From Limnomonas spitsbergensis (Eukaryota; Chlorophyta; Chlorophyceae; Chlamydomonadales): a stretch of 64,000 bases of DNA. Under the pieces are notes generated by a model. That model ran no database searches. It had not been told where the DNA came from and saw only the letters and a program-made list of their open reading frames with translations. Position numbers and translations under genes: made by a program. The stretch spans positions 3,224,001 to 3,288,000 of the forward strand of contig JAYJMM010000034.1 of NCBI GenBank assembly GCA_037349105.1, given 5' to 3'. Within the stretch, counting starts at the first letter, position 1, and the number at the start of each line of letters is the position of its first letter. Positions 24,301-35,599 of the stretch are shown piece after piece.

Positions 24301-27300
24301 TGCGTATCACATCCCACCATGGCAGAGTCACATGCGAGTGCTGTGTATCACATCCCACCATGGCAGGGTCACATGCGAGTGCTGCGTATCACATCCTACC
24401 ATGGCAGGGTCACATGTGAGTGCTGCGTATCACATCCTACCATGGCAGGGTCACATGCGAGTGCAGCGTATCACATCCCACCATGGCAGGGTCACATGTG
24501 AGTGCTGCGTATCACATCCAACCATGGCAGGGTCACATGTGAGTGCTGCGTATCACATCCCACCATGGCAGGGTCACATGTGAGTGCTGCGTATCACATC
24601 CCACCATGGCAGGGTCACATGCGAGTGATGCGTATCACATCCTACCATGGCAGGGTCACATGTGAGTGCTGCGTATCACATCCTACCATGGCAGGGTCAC
24701 ATGCGAGTGCTGCGTATCACATCCCACCATGGCAGGGTCACATGCGAGTGCTGCGTATCACATCCCACCATGGCAGGGTCACATGTGAGTGCTGCGTATC
24801 ACATCCCACCATGGCAGGGTCACATGCGAGTGCTGCGTATCACATCCCACCATGGCAGGGTCACATGCGAGTGCTGCGTATCACATCCCACCATGGCAGG
24901 GTCACATGCGAGTGCTGCGTATCACATCCTACCATGGCAGGGTCACATGCGAGTGCTGCGTATCACATCCCACCATGGCTGGGTCACATGCGAGTGCTGC
25001 GTATCACATCCCACCATGGCAGGGTCACATGCGAGTGCGTGCTGCGTATCACATCCCACCATAGCAGGGTCACATGCGAGTGCTGCGTATCACATCCTAC
25101 CATGGCAGGGTCACATGCGAGTGCTGCGTATCACATCCCACCATGGCAGGGTCACATGCGAGTGCTGCGTTTCACATCCCACCATGGCAGGGTCACATGT
25201 GAGTGCTGCGTATCACATCCTACCATGGCAGGGTCACATGCGAGTGCTGCGTATCACATCCCACCATGGCAGGGTCACATGTGAGTGCTGCGTATCACAT
25301 CCCACCATGGCAGGGTCACATGTGAGTGCTGCATATCACATCCCACCATGGCAGGGTCACATGTGAGTGCTGCGTATCACATCCTACCATGGCAGGGTCA
25401 CATGTGAGTGCTGCGTATCACATCCTACCATGGCAGGGTCACATGCGAGTGCTGCGTATCATAACCCACCATGGCAGGGTCACATGCGAGTGCTGCGTAT
25501 CACATCCCACCATGGCAGGGTCACATGTGAGTGCTGCGTATCACATCCCACCATGGCAGGGTCACATGCGAGTGCTGCGTATCACATCCCACCATGGCAG
25601 GGTCACATGCGAGTGCTGCGTATCACATCCCACCATGGCAGGGTCACATGCGAGTGCTGCGTATCACATCCTACCATGGCAGGGTCACATGCGAGTGCTG
25701 CGTATCACATCCCACCATGGCTGGGTCACATGCGAGTGCTGCGTATCACATCCCACCATGGCAGGGTCACATGCGAGTGCTGCGTATCACATCCTACCAT
25801 GGCAGGGTCACATGTGAGTGCTGCGTATCACATCCCTCCATGGCAGGGTCACATGTGAGTGCTGCGTATCACATCCCACCATGGCAGGGTCACATGCGAG
25901 TGCTGCGTATCACATCCCACCATGGCAGGGTCACATGTGAGTGCTGCGTATCACATCCTACCATGGCAGGGTCACATGTGAGTGCTGCGTATCACATCCT
26001 ACCATGGCAGGGTCACATGTGAGTGCTGCGTATCACATCCCACCATGGCAGGGTCACATGTGAGTGCTGCGTATCACATCCTACCATGGCAGGGTCACAT
26101 GCGAGTGCTGCGTATCACATCCCACCATGGCAGGGTCACATGCGAGTGCTGCGTATCACATCCCACCATGGCAGGGTCACATGTGAGTGCTGCGTATCAC
26201 ATCCCACCATGGCAGGGTCACATGTGAGTGCTGCGTATCACATCCCACCATGGCAGGGTCACATGTGAGTGCTGCGTATCACATCCCACCATGGCAGGGT
26301 CACATGTGAGTGCTGCGTATCACATCCCACCATGGCAGGGTCACATGCGAGTGCTGCGTATCACATCCCACCATGGCAGGGTCACATGCGAGTGCTGCGT
26401 ATCACATCCCACCATGGCAGGGTCACATGCGAGTGCTGCGTATCACATCCTACCATGGCAGGGTCACATGCGAGTGCTGCGTATCACATCCCACCATGGC
26501 TGGGTCACATGCGAGTGCTGCGTATCACATCCCACCATGGCAGGGTCACATGCGAGTGCTGCGTATCACATCCTACCATGGCAGGGTCACATGTGAGTGC
26601 TGCGTATCACATCCCTCCATGGCAGGGTCACATGTGAGTGCTGCGTATCACATCCCACCATGGCAGGGTCACATGCGAGTGCTGCGTATCACATCCCACC
26701 ATGGCAGGGTCACATGTGAGTGCTGCGTATCACATCCTACCATGGCAGGGTCACATGTGAGTGCTGCGTATCACATCCTACCATGGCAGGGTCACATGTG
26801 AGTGCTGCGTATCACATCCCACCATGGCAGGGTCACATGTGAGTGCTGCGTATCACATCCTACCATGGCAGGGTCACATGCGAGTGCTGCGTATCACATC
26901 CCACCATGGCAGGGTCACATGCGAGTGCTGCGTATCACATCCCACCATGGCAGGGTCACATGTGAGTGCTGCGTATCACATCCCACCATGGCAGGGTCAC
27001 ATGTGAGTGCTGCATATCACATCCCACCATGGCAGGGTCACATGTGAGTGCTGCGTATCACATCCTACCATGGCAGGGTCACATGTGAGTGCTGCGTATC
27101 ACATCCCACCATGGCAGGGTCACATGCGAGTGCTGCGTATCACATCCCACCATGGCAGGGTCACATGCGAGTGCTGCGTATCACATCCCACCATGGCAGG
27201 GTCACATGCGAGTGTTGCGTATCACATCCCACCATGGCTGGGTCACATGCGAGTGCTGCGTATCACATCCCACGATGGCAGAGTCACATGCGAGTGCTGC

Positions 27301-27544
27301 GTATCACATCCTACCATGGCAGAGTCATATGCGAGTGCTGCGTACCACATCCCACCATGGCTGGGTCACATGCGAGTGCTGCGTATCAAATCCCACCATG
27401 GCAGGGTCACATGCGAGTGCTGCGTATCACATGCTACCAATGTGCGCACCTTCTTAATGGCAAAAACACACGCTTCCACCCTCTGTTGTTTTTGCTCGTC
27501 CAACCCCAGCCAGCTCTTCTCCGATGCAGATGTCTTCAAGTCAC
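12377..27544 (-). CDS. trypsin-like (PA clan) serine protease family protein, 5' incomplete
   Basis: Six minus-strand exons join in phase: 27544-27450, 15190-14780, 14482-14385, 13992-13831, 13156-13048 and 12610-12377 (TGA 12379-12377). About 368 residues are visible. A basic/acidic, Ala-rich N-terminal part carries a possible nuclear localisation motif (PNKRQKL). It is followed by the chymotrypsin-fold core: GFFGGSAGRAWTAAHN with His at 14800-14798, then FELSLIRLD, then GFEGDSGAVMVD with Ser at 13095-13093. The C-terminal tail is charged and low in complexity. In the family the second motif normally reads like SDIALLKID with the catalytic Asp; here that position is Glu (14434-14432), so activity is uncertain. 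The start codon lies upstream of 27544 and was not found; a strong acceptor (ccttgttttcag) precedes that exon. The second intron (27449-15191) holds the 12-kb minisatellite. An alternative Ser-exon acceptor at 13209-13214 (ctgcag, exon from 13208) does not match the preceding phase. Confidence 0.8.
13351..13378. repeat. 28-bp perfect palindrome
   Basis: AATGTACCCAAGCA and its exact reverse complement abut with no loop. It lies in the intron before the catalytic-Ser exon of the minus-strand protease gene. Confidence 0.85.
13523..13626. repeat. 33-bp tandem repeat, 3 copies
   Basis: Three consecutive, essentially identical units contain 'acaaatgggttgcacag' and 'ttagaaaccgtaccct'. They lie in the same protease intron as the 28-bp palindrome. 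The 11-codon periodic translation is a shadow. Confidence 0.85.
14052..14193. repeat. interspersed repeat, TCAGCTACACTCCG family
   Basis: Contains 'tcagctacactccgg' and the terminal 'tttggcggctgcggagcgg' shared with 599-717. It sits inside a protease intron (14384-13993). Confidence 0.6.
15295..27435. repeat. 41-bp minisatellite array, about 296 copies
   Basis: The consensus unit is 41 bp and contains CCATGGCAGGGTCACATG followed by CGAGTGCTGCGTATCACATC. The array fills about 12.1 kb of one intron of the minus-strand protease gene. The left 2 kb is the most variable and includes shortened units with 'cctagcagagtcacatgga'. The central part is homogenised in super-units of about 3.1-3.7 kb. Frequent variants are CG to TG or CA at two positions, plus a 4-bp insertion ('catgcatgtgag') near 19890, 21290 and 23550. 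The plus-strand consensus has no stop in any frame, which yields long Cys/His-rich frames. The minus (transcribed) strand has TGA in every frame. I regard it as non-coding. Confidence 0.95.
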
Positions 27545-29433
27545 CTGAAAACAAGGGAATCTCAATGGGAGCTCTCCGAGATGGATGGTATCGAGGCTGG
27601 CGGGGTGTGAGGCTCCGCTGCCGCCTCGCTGCAGTCAGTAAGCATCGCGTTTTATGTGAGAAATCAACGAATCCAGCCAAGTGCGGCAAGAGACAGCCTA
27701 TGGGAGGCAGGCAGAGCATCAGGGGGGGGAGAGCACGCAGTTGGCCATGGACAGTAGGCAGGCAGGTGTTAGGAGGTGCACGGAGATGGGTGGGAGTACC
27801 AGCTGGTCATCATTTGGATGCACGGTGACGAAACTAAGGGGGGGTTCTCTGAAACAACAGAGGTGGCGCCACCGTGATGCACATGCGCAAGGTCAAATGA
27901 AGCAGCAAGCGTCCGACGGCAGCGAAGCCGGCAGTGCATGGTCATTCTTGGACCCTTTGCCAATGTGCAATGGGAGGTGGGAGGGGAAGCGGGCAAGGCG
28001 AGAGGAACACCACCGCCGCCCCTGCAATCAGCATGACACACCATGCAAATTTCTCAGGATATCTGAATATAAAGACAAAGCGAGGCTAAGCTTTCAAGAA
28101 CACATTCTCGGTGCATAGGTGGGAGCAAGCAGTACAGGGCGGTTAATTGTCAGCATGCGCTACGGGGTAGCCGGCCGTTGACGGGGAAGTGAGGCGGCAG
28201 GGGGGTGAGTGTGAGCACAACGGCAGTTTGAGAGGCGGGATCTCGTTGACTCAGGGCGCATGGGGGCAGACCAATAGGTAGGAGGTAGCGGCTTTTTGCG
28301 CATGCAATGAAGCCAACAGGTAGCTGGTGCACGCCCTTGCATGAAAGGGGATGTGCTGGCATGCAGCTGTGCTGATCAGGGTTGGGTAGGTCTGCGGTAG
28401 AACGGTAGAGGCCACCCTTCGGACCCACCCTTGAGCCCCTGAGGACAGCCAGCCAGTATCCACACTCTTCCCCTTCCTTCAGGGTGCATCCCGCAGTCCA
28501 TGCATGGCCAAAGTGTGGACATGAAACAGCTGCCTTTGCTGGCTTGCACACGCAGCTCATTGTCGATGGTGTTTCAGTGTGGCCGGCAAGAAGGGTACGG
28601 GCAGTGAACCCATGTGCCACCCTGGTGGATGCAGTGGGGCAGCGCATTGCGGATGGTATTTCAGCGGATGGTGGGGAAAAGCATGGTGGGGCTTCGCACA
28701 GGCACGCCAGCCCAGTCCATGGGATGGGGCAGCGCACCTGTGTCCCCCATTGCTGCTCTCATGCCTGTCCCTCCCATGCCGGGGCTCGGCCCGCACCACG
28801 GTCCTTTAGCTACCTGCCCCTCAGCCAGCCCTTCGCCCCCAGTGAGGCGCAGCAGTTTGGGAGGCAGGGGTTTCTGCCAATGAAATGAATCACCTGTTGT
28901 TAGCGGCCACAATGGACGTCGCTCGAGTGCCGGGGCCCAGTGTGTTCAATTGCTGACAACAGTGAAACGGACCCCACCCCTCCCACCCCACCCTAGATCC
29001 CCTCCCTACGCCCACCTGCCGCCGCAACTGCCGTCTGGACCGCTGCCGCTGCAATCACGATGAAACAAAATGTCAGGAAATAATTAAAATAGCAAAGCCA
29101 GGCAGTACGCTATCTGGGCCCAGCCGCATGGGCCGCACGCACATGTGCATGGGTCACTAGTGTGGGCAAGAGACAGTGAAGGGGTAGCAGCAGTGGAGGT
29201 TGAGAGGTAAGGGGGAGTGCTGGGGTTCTTGAGAGCTCTTGGTGCGGGGGGCCGGGCCATTTGAAGCGGGGTGCAGCTCTCAGCCATGCGACCCCAGTGA
29301 GTCGCAGCGTAGGGCTCCCCCCAGAAACACCGGCCGCACCGCCGCACTAACACTGTTCAGCAGTTTTTTTTTCTTTCAAAAGATGCAATTACCGCTATTG
29401 AAAAAAGCCTGGGGTATGAAAAAGTGTGGACGG

Positions 29434-29535
29434 CGCGGCGAAGCCGCGTGGGGGGGTGCAGGGGGGTCCCTCCCCCGCCTGGGGGTCCGGGGGCCAGCGG
29501 CCCCCGGTGGGGGTTTGGGGGCGAAGCCCCCAAAG
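29434..29535. repeat. GC-rich palindromic block
   Basis: Short inverted repeats follow each other closely: GGCGAAGCCGCG, GGGGGCCAGCGGCCCCCGG and GGGGGCGAAGCCCCC. Just beyond lies an abrupt AT-rich segment (29540-29720). Consecutive GC hairpins of this form resemble those reported in organelle genomes of some green algae. That is resemblance of form; I have no match. Confidence 0.6.
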
Positions 29536-29939
29536 TTCAGAAATAATGTGTGGTTTCAACTCGAGATTCTCGTCCCAAATCTGTTGTAATTTCAATGTGT
29601 TAGTCCATTCAGGCAATGTTATGAGTACCGATATTCGAGTCAAAAACTCCGTAACTAGCCTTAAAGGCACTCAAGCCTACAAACTGAAAATAAAGTCGGA
29701 AGTCAATATCAGTTAAGGCGGCAAGCCAATATTCATGAGAGGCAAGTTGTGGCCAAGTCAGGGAGTTCCCAATATGCAGCTATACCGCTGATGGCCCTGC
29801 CTCTCCCGGCCCAACCGCTGATGGTCCTGCCTCTCATGCTGGCTCAACCGCTGATGGCCCATGCCTTGCTGCAATCTTTGGACCTTAGGGCGCCCAGGCC
29901 TTTTCACCCCATGCCCATGTATATGGAGAAGTACGGGTC

Positions 29940-30144
29940 GTGACTGACGGCCGGAAAGAAAGCTGAGAATGCCTGCTTGGCGAGGAGAAGTGGCCCTCGA
30001 GAGATCGATTTCATCCTTTCGACGCTTCACGGGCCGCCCAGAATGACTGGAATCAGTAGATGATGTAGATAGACATATTAAGCGATCCATGCGAGTCGAT
30101 AGCGTTTCGATGATGCGGAGATAAAGGCGGTGCCGAACAGCAAC
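29940..30144 (-). CDS. possible isolated exon, unidentified
   Basis: On the minus strand an acceptor-like cccctgtaag precedes an open stretch that looks more protein-like than its surroundings: a basic helix (RHRLYLRIIETLSTRMDRL), a Ser/Thr-rich stretch, then KRRKDEID. The open frame continues to 29758 through a repeat encoding Gln/His/Arg. The phase does not match the minus-strand exon ending at 33816, so I cannot link them. It may be a transposon fragment. Confidence 0.25.
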
Positions 30145-30389
30145 CTTACAGGGGAAGTCAACACCACCCATAAAGGAGAGGGGAAGGCAGAACCACCCAG
30201 CAGCAAGGCTGTGGTTTGCAGTAATTATGCATGCATGGCGGGAGAACACACACATGAAAGGGGCAAGCAATGGACAGGAATAATGGGGCTCTCGTGAGGG
30301 GTGGCCCGAAGGGCCACAATGCGGGTACAGGGCATTGCCATCGCATGCTCCGCACCAACATGAAGATGCACCAGGATTGCTGTAGCATG

Positions 30390-30450
30390 CAGATGCACTT
30401 GGGTGGCAGCATCTTGAGGGATATGCTGCTGCCACCCAAGTGCATCTGCA
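30390..30450. repeat. inverted repeat, 22-bp arms
   Basis: GCAGATGCACTTGGGTGGCA at about 30390 is repeated in inverted form at about 30431-30450, with a loop of roughly 20 bp. 'Atccctcaag' also recurs beside it. Confidence 0.75.
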
Positions 30451-32514
30451 TATCCCTCAAGACCAGCCGATGCATCCCCCATGGTACACAGCATATCCCC
30501 TCAGCTCCTGGGGGTTTAGGGTATAGGTTGGGGGGTCTTGGAGTTTATAGCATGCATATATCATGTAGAACATGCGCGTTCAAACAAGCATGGGTGAAGG
30601 CGGAAGTACAGGGGGGATGTATGCAAGAGGGAGAGCTTTCCCCTACAACCCCCCCTGCCCCCCATGCCAAGGGCCTTCAGCATTTTGTTAGCAAGGTTCA
30701 GCTACTTGTCAGCTATTTATCGGCTACACTCCGGCCTCCAGATGTGACCAGGCGGATGCAGATGTGACCAGGCGGGTTGAGCATAGGCTGGCCTCATGTG
30801 TGGACAGGTATCAAGCGTATATATATAAGCAGGAGGGCAGCCAGGGGGGTAGGAGGGCTGAGGGCGGTCAAGCACGGCCGGGCACGGAAAGAGGGGCTGC
30901 TGCACGCAGTCAGACACTCAAGGCCTGCCGAAGGTGGTCTGGCAATCATGCACCCCGCACGGTGTGTAGGGGGCGGGGCAAGGCTAGGGAGCTGCCAGGA
31001 AGCTGCCTTCGCTGGCTGGCACACGGCCAATGCGCCAGCCAGGTCCCTGTCCCGGCCTTGATGGGTCACACTTGGTTGAGGATCTACCCCTTCCTCCATA
31101 CCTGTCCCTCCCATGTGGCCCCAATCATTAACGGCTGCAGGGCGGCCTGCCAAATATGCCTTATTATTGGAGAAACAATGAATAAATAAATGCATGAGGC
31201 GCCACTTGCCTACTTTAGCTTCACATGTGTCTGCTACATAACTGTGCGCCACTGTGCATGGACCTCTGGCGGCTGCAGTACCGTAGTGCTGATGAACTAC
31301 CCTTGGAAGTCTGCCCCGAGGCCAATAAAGCAGTGGGGTGTGGGCTGCAGCATGTGAGGGACAGGCGTGAGGGGAGCCACAGGTGTGCTGCCCCAGCCGG
31401 GGGACAGGGCTGTGCGCCTGTGCGCAGCCCCACCATGCGTTTTCCCACAATCCACCATGCCCTACCCCATCGCATCCATCAGGGTGGCAATGGGGTTCAC
31501 TGCCTAAACCTGCCGTGAAGCGGGGGCCGCGTGACACATGGCATGCATGGGGGGTGCTCCAGGGCGGCAGGAGGAGGGTCCCCCATGCACCCCCAGGTAT
31601 GGAAATGCAGCTCTGTACGCATGGCATAAGGCTTGTTGGATGCACAAAGCGTGGATTGGGTGCCGGCGAGGCAACAAGCAGCATGCGAGTGCCCGACATG
31701 GGGGCTGGAAGACAGTCATGCGGTCAAACAGGGGGACAGGTGGGAGGGGATGGGGCCAACCTGATTAGGTGGAGTACGTGGTATCTGATCGGTTCCGATC
31801 GGCCAACCTCATGCAACACCATGGCTCCACCGGAGCCCCAAGTGGCACGCCTATGTGCAGCCCGCCATGTGTTTCCCATGAGCTCCACCATGCGCTGCCC
31901 CACCATATCCATCAGGGTGGCAATGGGATTCACTACCCATACCCTTTTTGCCAGCCACGCTGCTTCGGCCGGTCAAGTTTCGGACCTTCAGCACAGACAA
32001 TGGCAAGGGGCACCATGCAAATTTTAACCGAACGTGGGCCCAAGAAGCATACCCACCCACGGCCTGGCAATGGGAGAACCACAAGTGCGCTGCCCCACCC
32101 CGAGGACTGGCAGTGACATGACTCGTGACAGCACATGCAGTGGGGACACAGGGGGAGGGGAATGCGTCCCCAAATCAACAGTCGGCTGAGACTTCATCCC
32201 TTCACTCAGACTCCCAGCCAGAGACCCAAAATGTGAACAAGCATGCTGCTTAGGCCTACGGCCATGGCTCTTCACTTAAGAGCCCGCCTCCCCTAGCATG
32301 GGCCTTTGAATGGGGCCTTTGAATGAGCTTAGGCAACGCATGGCGCCCCATGCATGGCCCTGCACATCTTACAGGCGCGCACTCGTCCCTCAGGGGCGCC
32401 GGGATGGGGCAGGTTGGAGGGCCTTCGGCATTTCTTTATTTATGTTCATCTATTTGTCGCACTTGGTTGAGGATCTACCCCTTCCTCCACACATGTCCTT
32501 CCCGCAAAACTCAC

Positions 32515-32580
32515 CTCCTCCACCTGCCGCCGCTGCCGTTGTTGCCGCCGCTGCCGCTATTGCCGCCGCTGCTGCAGGCA
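32515..32580. repeat. GCC/GCT trinucleotide run
   Basis: Imperfect run of gccgctgcc/gttgcc triplets. A weaker related run lies at 29010-29055, with similar flanks (tcaggaaataatt versus ttaggaaatgatt), so the two are copies of one repeat. Confidence 0.7.
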
Positions 32581-33490
32581 ACACGCACAAAACCCTCTGT
32601 TAGGAAATGATTCGATCTAGCAAAGCGGGGATAGGTAGGAGGCACATTCTGGGCAGCAGCAGGTGCTCCAGAGCAGAGCAGGGGGGTGCTCCATAGCAGG
32701 GCAGGGAGGTGCGCCAGGGTTGGGTAGTAGCGAGGTGGTGCGGGCCGGGCTGCGGCATGGGAGCAATGCACGAGGGCAGCAATGGGGGAAACACAGGTGC
32801 GTTGCCCCAACCCATGGACAGGGCTAGCGTGCTAGTGCGCAGCCCCACCATGCTTTCCCAACCATCCACAATGCGCTGAAACACCGTCCACATTGCGCTG
32901 CCCCACCGCATCCACCAGGGTGGCAGTGGGGTTTACTGCTTGTACCCTTCTTGCCGGCCACGCTGTTTAGGCCGGTCAACACGCGGGGCGGCCTGCCGAA
33001 TATGGCCTTGTAGCAAAAAAAAAAGGGAAACAGCAGGGGAGAGGGGCGCGACAGCGGGGCGCACCACTGTAGGATGTTGGCCACTACCTGTCAGGCCCAT
33101 GGCGCTAGTTCAGATGGGCTACAGTTCAGCTACAGTCCAGCTACCCTCGGCTACAGTTCAGCTACCCTTCTGCAGGCCTCGTGCAAGCGCTGCCAGCCAC
33201 ACTGGATGGCTGCTCATTCATAGAGTTTTTTTCATTTCGCCCATTCCGGGGCTCTTGGGAGACCATGCGGGGACTGATTGGGTAGTCCCACCCACCCCGG
33301 GGACAGGCGGGTGACAACACCTGCCTTGCAGGGGGGGCGTGTGACAGCACCTACCATGAAGGGGGGGCGCGTGACACATGACCTGCATGGGGGTGCTCAA
33401 GGGGCTCGATTGTCCTACAGCTGGGCATGGCCTCCTCCCATACGCAAGCATGGCATAAGTCTAAGTCTTGCCCGAGGAATGACGGGGCAT

Positions 33491-33620
33491 TCAGCTGTTG
33501 TCAGCTACACTCCGGCCGGAGTCTCATATGTGGCCAGGCTCCGGCCGGAGGCCGTTCGGCCGGAGGCCGCTTTAGGTCAGGCCTTTGCCCATTGGTGGCC
33601 GCGGGGAGGCCTCCTAATGG
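33491..33620. repeat. interspersed repeat, TCAGCTACACTCCG family
   Basis: Begins tcagctacactccggccgg, includes repeated CCGGCCGGAGGCCG words, and ends near 'ggtggccgcggggaggcctcc'. It closely matches 56890-57015. Confidence 0.75.
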
Positions 33621-33815
33621 CTGCGGTACAGAGTACTCCACTTAGCACAATCTTTCAGTGCTATCTATTAGGATGGCAGGTGCGCCCACATGGGTTGCGT
33701 CTAGATAAAATCAGCACCATCTTCCAAGTTGCCTTGCCTTACCCAGAGAAGCCCAACCAGTGCTTTAGGGTTGGAACAGAAATAGTCATGGGTGGCAAAG
33801 TGATTATGTGCTCAC

Positions 33816-33993
33816 CGCGCATCTTCCTCCTCAGTAAGCCAAGAATGGCATAGGGCCCGTCCGTCTCCATCACGAGCGTTGAAGCCAGAACATCGTCGTC
33901 CAGGTCGTCGATAAACTCGAGAAATTCCCCGAGCTCCTCTCCCTGGAGCGTCTCACGGCAAGCACGAGCTGCGGTTTCCTTGGAAACTGGCAT
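33816..33993 (-). CDS. first coding exon of an unidentified acidic protein
   Basis: A 59-codon minus-strand exon with its ATG at 33993-33991, four bases after the acceptor tttttgcag, ends at the donor CGCG|gtgagc in phase 1. It encodes an acidic helical segment including EELGEFLEFIDDLDDDVLA and GPYAILGLLRRKM. Nothing downstream on the minus strand could be joined with confidence, because that side is repeat-rich. A second minus-strand first exon with the same layout and phase lies at 57731-57929. Function unknown. Confidence 0.5.
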
Positions 33994-33999
33994 TGTCCT

Positions 34000-35590
34000 G
34001 CAAAAATGAAAATCGCGTCATGAGCTGATCTCAGAGGAAGGCCCAAAGCACAAGTAGGAGAAAGCCCTGACAAGAAGCCTCCCACCTCCAAACTTCCACC
34101 CAGAGTCGTGGGGAGTCTTGACAAATGATATTACAAATAATGCAGCAGACGTGAAATGGAAAGAAAGAGAGAACAAAGCTCTATAGCTCGTGAAAGTGAA
34201 AGCTCGAATGTGTGGACATTTTACATATATACATGGTGTGGAGATGGATGTTGTATTGAGGATTCACTCTCTGTATCTTCTACTGTTAGCAAGATTTTAA
34301 GAATGTATTGGCGAATCAAGGAGCGAGAGTTCGAGTGAGCATAGGCAGCTGCTTTGCCATGCGGAGGTGCTCGAGGCTGCTTCGCTCTTCTGGAGGTGTG
34401 TCAAGGAGCGCATGAGGCTGCGTTGACCCTCTGAGGCCGTGGGGGGGCCGTTGGAGTGAGGATGTCTGAGAACGCATGGGGGCTGCGATGACAGCTCGCT
34501 GTGCTCCTGGACTCGGCAATGCCTGTTGACCATGCCACTCTATTTGGCCTTTCACATTGGTATCTTCAGAACTTCTTGTTCTCATGAAAATTGTATAACA
34601 GGGTCTTTGGCACAACCCGAATCTCGTGCCTGCATGGCCTGAGCGTACACACGCTCGGCATCCCCTCTCTCTGCCATGTGAGCACGACTCACATATTTAT
34701 CGTCCCAGCCGCTAGGGCACTTGCTCCAGCTCTTCTACCGACCCCTATGTGGCCTCTGTCGAGCTTGACAGCCACCACTTCGTGTTCATTTAGAGGAGTC
34801 CTTGAGCGTTGGCTATGTGTCTGTACCTCCCATGCAGGTGCCTCTCGGCATACACACTTTTCCACGATGTCCTTTATCTGCGGATGCCTTTCTCTAAGAT
34901 AAGAAAGGGCATATGGCCTGGGGAATCAGATCCAATTGAATTAGGCATGCTGCCTCTACGCCAGCTCCGCCGCTCCCTCTGACGGTAGTCCTGGCCTGGC
35001 GGCGCTTCCCTTTGGCCTCACATCAGGCTGTGCCTTCTGCTAGATTGGTGCTGTCTGCCTGCGAGGTGCGCGACTCTGGCTTGGGGGCTGCACTGCTGGA
35101 AAATTAGATGTCTTGCATTCAAGGGCCCGCCTGCCTATCTGATTTAAATCCTTCCAGTGGCTAAGGTGTGATGTGCACCCGCTGCTTAAGTTATTCTGCT
35201 GGCTTCCGAATTGTCCGCATCTCTTGCAGAAGCCCTCCACAGCCTTCCCCCCTCGATGTCGGTTGTCCGTCACGCTCACCAGGTTGCCGGCATGCCATGC
35301 AGGAATGCCACTCTCAGGAAGAGCTGCTGCCTATGGTTGTTGCCCTCCTTTTATCATACATTCTACTATTTATGCTGTTGTTGTAGGGGACGACGCTGCT
35401 GGCTAGTGGCTGCGGTGAGGGTGGCGAGAGGTGAGGCGTGCTGTGTGAGGATGCCAGGCTGTCACAAGATCAAATGGCCGTCACTGCCATCTGGCCTCGC
35501 TGCTGCCTGGCAAGCTATCTGCCTCCTTGGTGCATGGGGGGCTACAGTGCTCTCGAGGTGGTACTCCTTCCCTGCCCTAGCCCCCGCTTC
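34000..35590. other. no firm gene; upstream side of the 35.6-kb locus
   Basis: Spacer between the divergent loci at 33.8 kb (minus) and 35.6 kb (plus). Frames here are short and conflicting. Early exons of the 35.6-kb gene copy may lie here but I could not join any. Confidence 0.35.
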
Positions 35591-35599
35591 GCGCGGCAG

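Larger units (their letters stand above)
27550..33480. other. interspersed-repeat region, no firm gene
   Basis: GC-rich sequence with many copies of words shared with 55.0-57.0 kb. For example 32112-32190 is nearly identical to 55790-55865, and 31599-31656 to 55657-55714. 'Ccaccagggtggcagtgggg'-type segments recur near 28600, 31480, 31910 and 32915. 'Acttggttgaggatctaccc' occurs at 31068 and 32459. Long frames (minus 28150-28737, minus 30794-31699) have no motifs and overlap frames on the other strand. The upstream exon or exons and promoter of the protease gene probably lie in or beyond this region. Confidence 0.5.

Noticed and set aside
15300..27430. Long Cys/His-rich plus-strand frames (up to 273 codons) over the 41-bp array, as a repeat protein
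   Set aside because: They arise because the plus-strand consensus lacks stops in all frames; a 41-bp period cycles through the three frames, and CGA-to-TGA variants break them at random. The array lies within an intron of a minus-strand gene, and that strand has stops in all frames.
15295..27435. CRISPR array
   Set aside because: Units abut with no unique spacers, no cas genes are present, and the surrounding sequence is eukaryotic.
28150..31699. Long minus-strand frames in the repeat region as genes
   Set aside because: No motifs, no codon pattern, overlapping frames on the other strand, and content shared with dispersed repeats.
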